In this document: piece after piece, positions 4,800 through 5,291 of the stretch
Position numbering within the stretch: the first letter of the stretch is position 1
Layout of the letters: each line of letters opens with the position of its first letter
Assembly (NCBI GenBank): GCA_007135435.1
Contig: SLIW01000193.1
Coordinates: 1 to 5,291, forward strand
Direction of reading: 5' to 3'
Origin: Natronomonas sp.
GTDB taxonomy: Archaea; Halobacteriota; Halobacteria; Halobacteriales; Haloarculaceae
Length of the DNA stretch: 5,291 bases
Position numbers and translations under genes: made by a program
The notes under the pieces: generated by a model
Databases searched by the model: none
Told to the model about the DNA's origin: nothing
Seen by the model: only the letters and a program-made list of their open reading frames with translations

Positions 4800-5234
4800 T
4801 CAGGGGCGCGGCCGAACGGTCGTCACGGGGATGTCCGAGATCCTGACGACCTTCTCCGTGACGCTCCCGATGAGGTACTTCTCGACGTCGCTCCTGCCCT
4901 GGGCACCCATGACGATCGTGTCGATGCCCTTGTCCTCGGCGTAGTCGACGATCTCCTCGGCGATGCTGCCCTTCCGGACTGCCCCGACGCCGTCCAGGCC
5001 CCGCTCGACCGCCCTGTCGACGACGTCCTCGACGAGGTTCTCGCCGTACTCCTGGTACTCCTCCATCTCCTCCGGGTCGTGGCCGGCCACCGTGAAGATG
5101 TAGTGCGCCTTCGTCTCGATGACGTACAGCGAGTGGACCTCGGCACCGAACTTCTCCGCGAGGTCGAGCCCGTACTCCACCGCCCCCTCCGCCTGGTCGC
5201 TTCCGTCCGTCGGAATCAGGATCGATTCGATCAT
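4800..5234 (-). CDS. Universal stress protein, UspA family, ATP-binding type
   Basis: This 144-residue soluble cytoplasmic protein has the single-domain Usp fold and the usual family length. The first strand ends in ILIPTDGS (residues 5-12) with the conserved Asp10. The nucleotide-binding motif G-x2-G-x9-G-S is complete at Gly110, Gly113, Gly123 and Ser124 (MGAQGRSDVEKYLIGS). The last strand is IPVTTVRP at 135-142. This places it with ATP-binding members like Methanocaldococcus MJ0577 rather than the UspA type that lacks the motif. Such proteins usually dimerise and act as ATP/AMP-responsive regulators, but the partner here is unknown. An acidic segment at about 53-70 (DPEEMEEYQEYGENLVED) fits haloarchaeal adaptation. 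ATG 5234 is the start; a TATA box lies about 39 nt upstream. Its position next to a BCCT transporter suggests a link to osmotic stress, though the two genes converge and need separate promoters. Confidence 0.96.
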   Translation of the reverse strand: MIESILIPTDGSDQAEGAVEYGLDLAEKFGAEVHSLYVIETKAHYIFTVAGHDPEEMEEYQEYGENLVEDVVDRAVERGLDGVGAVRKGSIAEEIVDYAEDKGIDTIVMGAQGRSDVEKYLIGSVTEKVVRISDIPVTTVRPRP

Positions 5235-5270
5235 TGTCTTGTCCCACCGCCGTGTTCACAAGGCACAGTC

Positions 5271-5276
5271 AAATAA
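5271..5276 (-). promoter_or_regulatory. TATA box of the universal stress protein gene
   Basis: On the minus strand the sequence reads ctacTTATTTgact, with an AT-only hexamer centred about 39 nt before ATG 5234. Transcription would begin near 5247, leaving a leader of about 12 nt that contains a weak ggtggg ribosome-site-like string. Confidence 0.6.
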
Positions 5277-5291
5277 GTAGTGACCTCGACG

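Noticed and set aside
4397..4846. 149-codon plus-strand frame in the convergent gap
   Set aside because: It is Arg/Ser/Pro-rich, runs through the TACCG repeats and into the end of the stress-protein gene on the other strand, and has no ribosome site or domain.

Overview
The window looks like haloarchaeal (class Halobacteria) chromosome. It is GC-rich throughout, the encoded proteins are acidic with long Asp/Glu runs, codons end mostly in G or C, and there are TATA-type rather than -35/-10 promoters, one placed so that the mRNA would begin at the start codon. The genus cannot be fixed from this sequence.

Layout: (1) 1-184 lies downstream of the first gene and opens with a 25-bp tandem repeat cut by the window edge. 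(2) 185-1444 (-) encodes a six-helix K+-channel-like membrane protein with a TVGYGD filter and a C-terminal RCK/TrkA-N nucleotide-binding domain. (3) 1445-1810 is a divergent intergenic region with a clear channel promoter and a 28-bp repeat. (4) 1811-2095 (+) encodes a small zinc-ribbon protein with two membrane helices. (5) 2096-2559 is a 464-nt gap with several inverted repeats, then the presumed leader of the next gene, which holds a near-perfect 14-bp hairpin and a possible mini-ORF ending 2 nt before the next start codon. (6) 2560-4356 (+) encodes a complete BCCT-family compatible-solute transporter. (7) 4357-4799 is a convergent intergenic region with no convincing gene but with a palindrome and two short direct repeats. 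(8) 4800-5234 (-) encodes a UspA-type ATP-binding universal stress protein, with its promoter at the right edge.

Taken together, a K+ channel, a betaine-type transporter and a universal stress protein suggest a neighbourhood concerned with osmotic and ionic homeostasis. This is inference from gene content: the genes are not one operon, since orientations are -, +, +, -. No mobile element, CRISPR array, RNA gene or defence system was seen. The protein-coding genes belong to known families. The least explained material is in the gaps, above all the structured leader of the BCCT gene and the repeat clusters on both sides of the channel gene.
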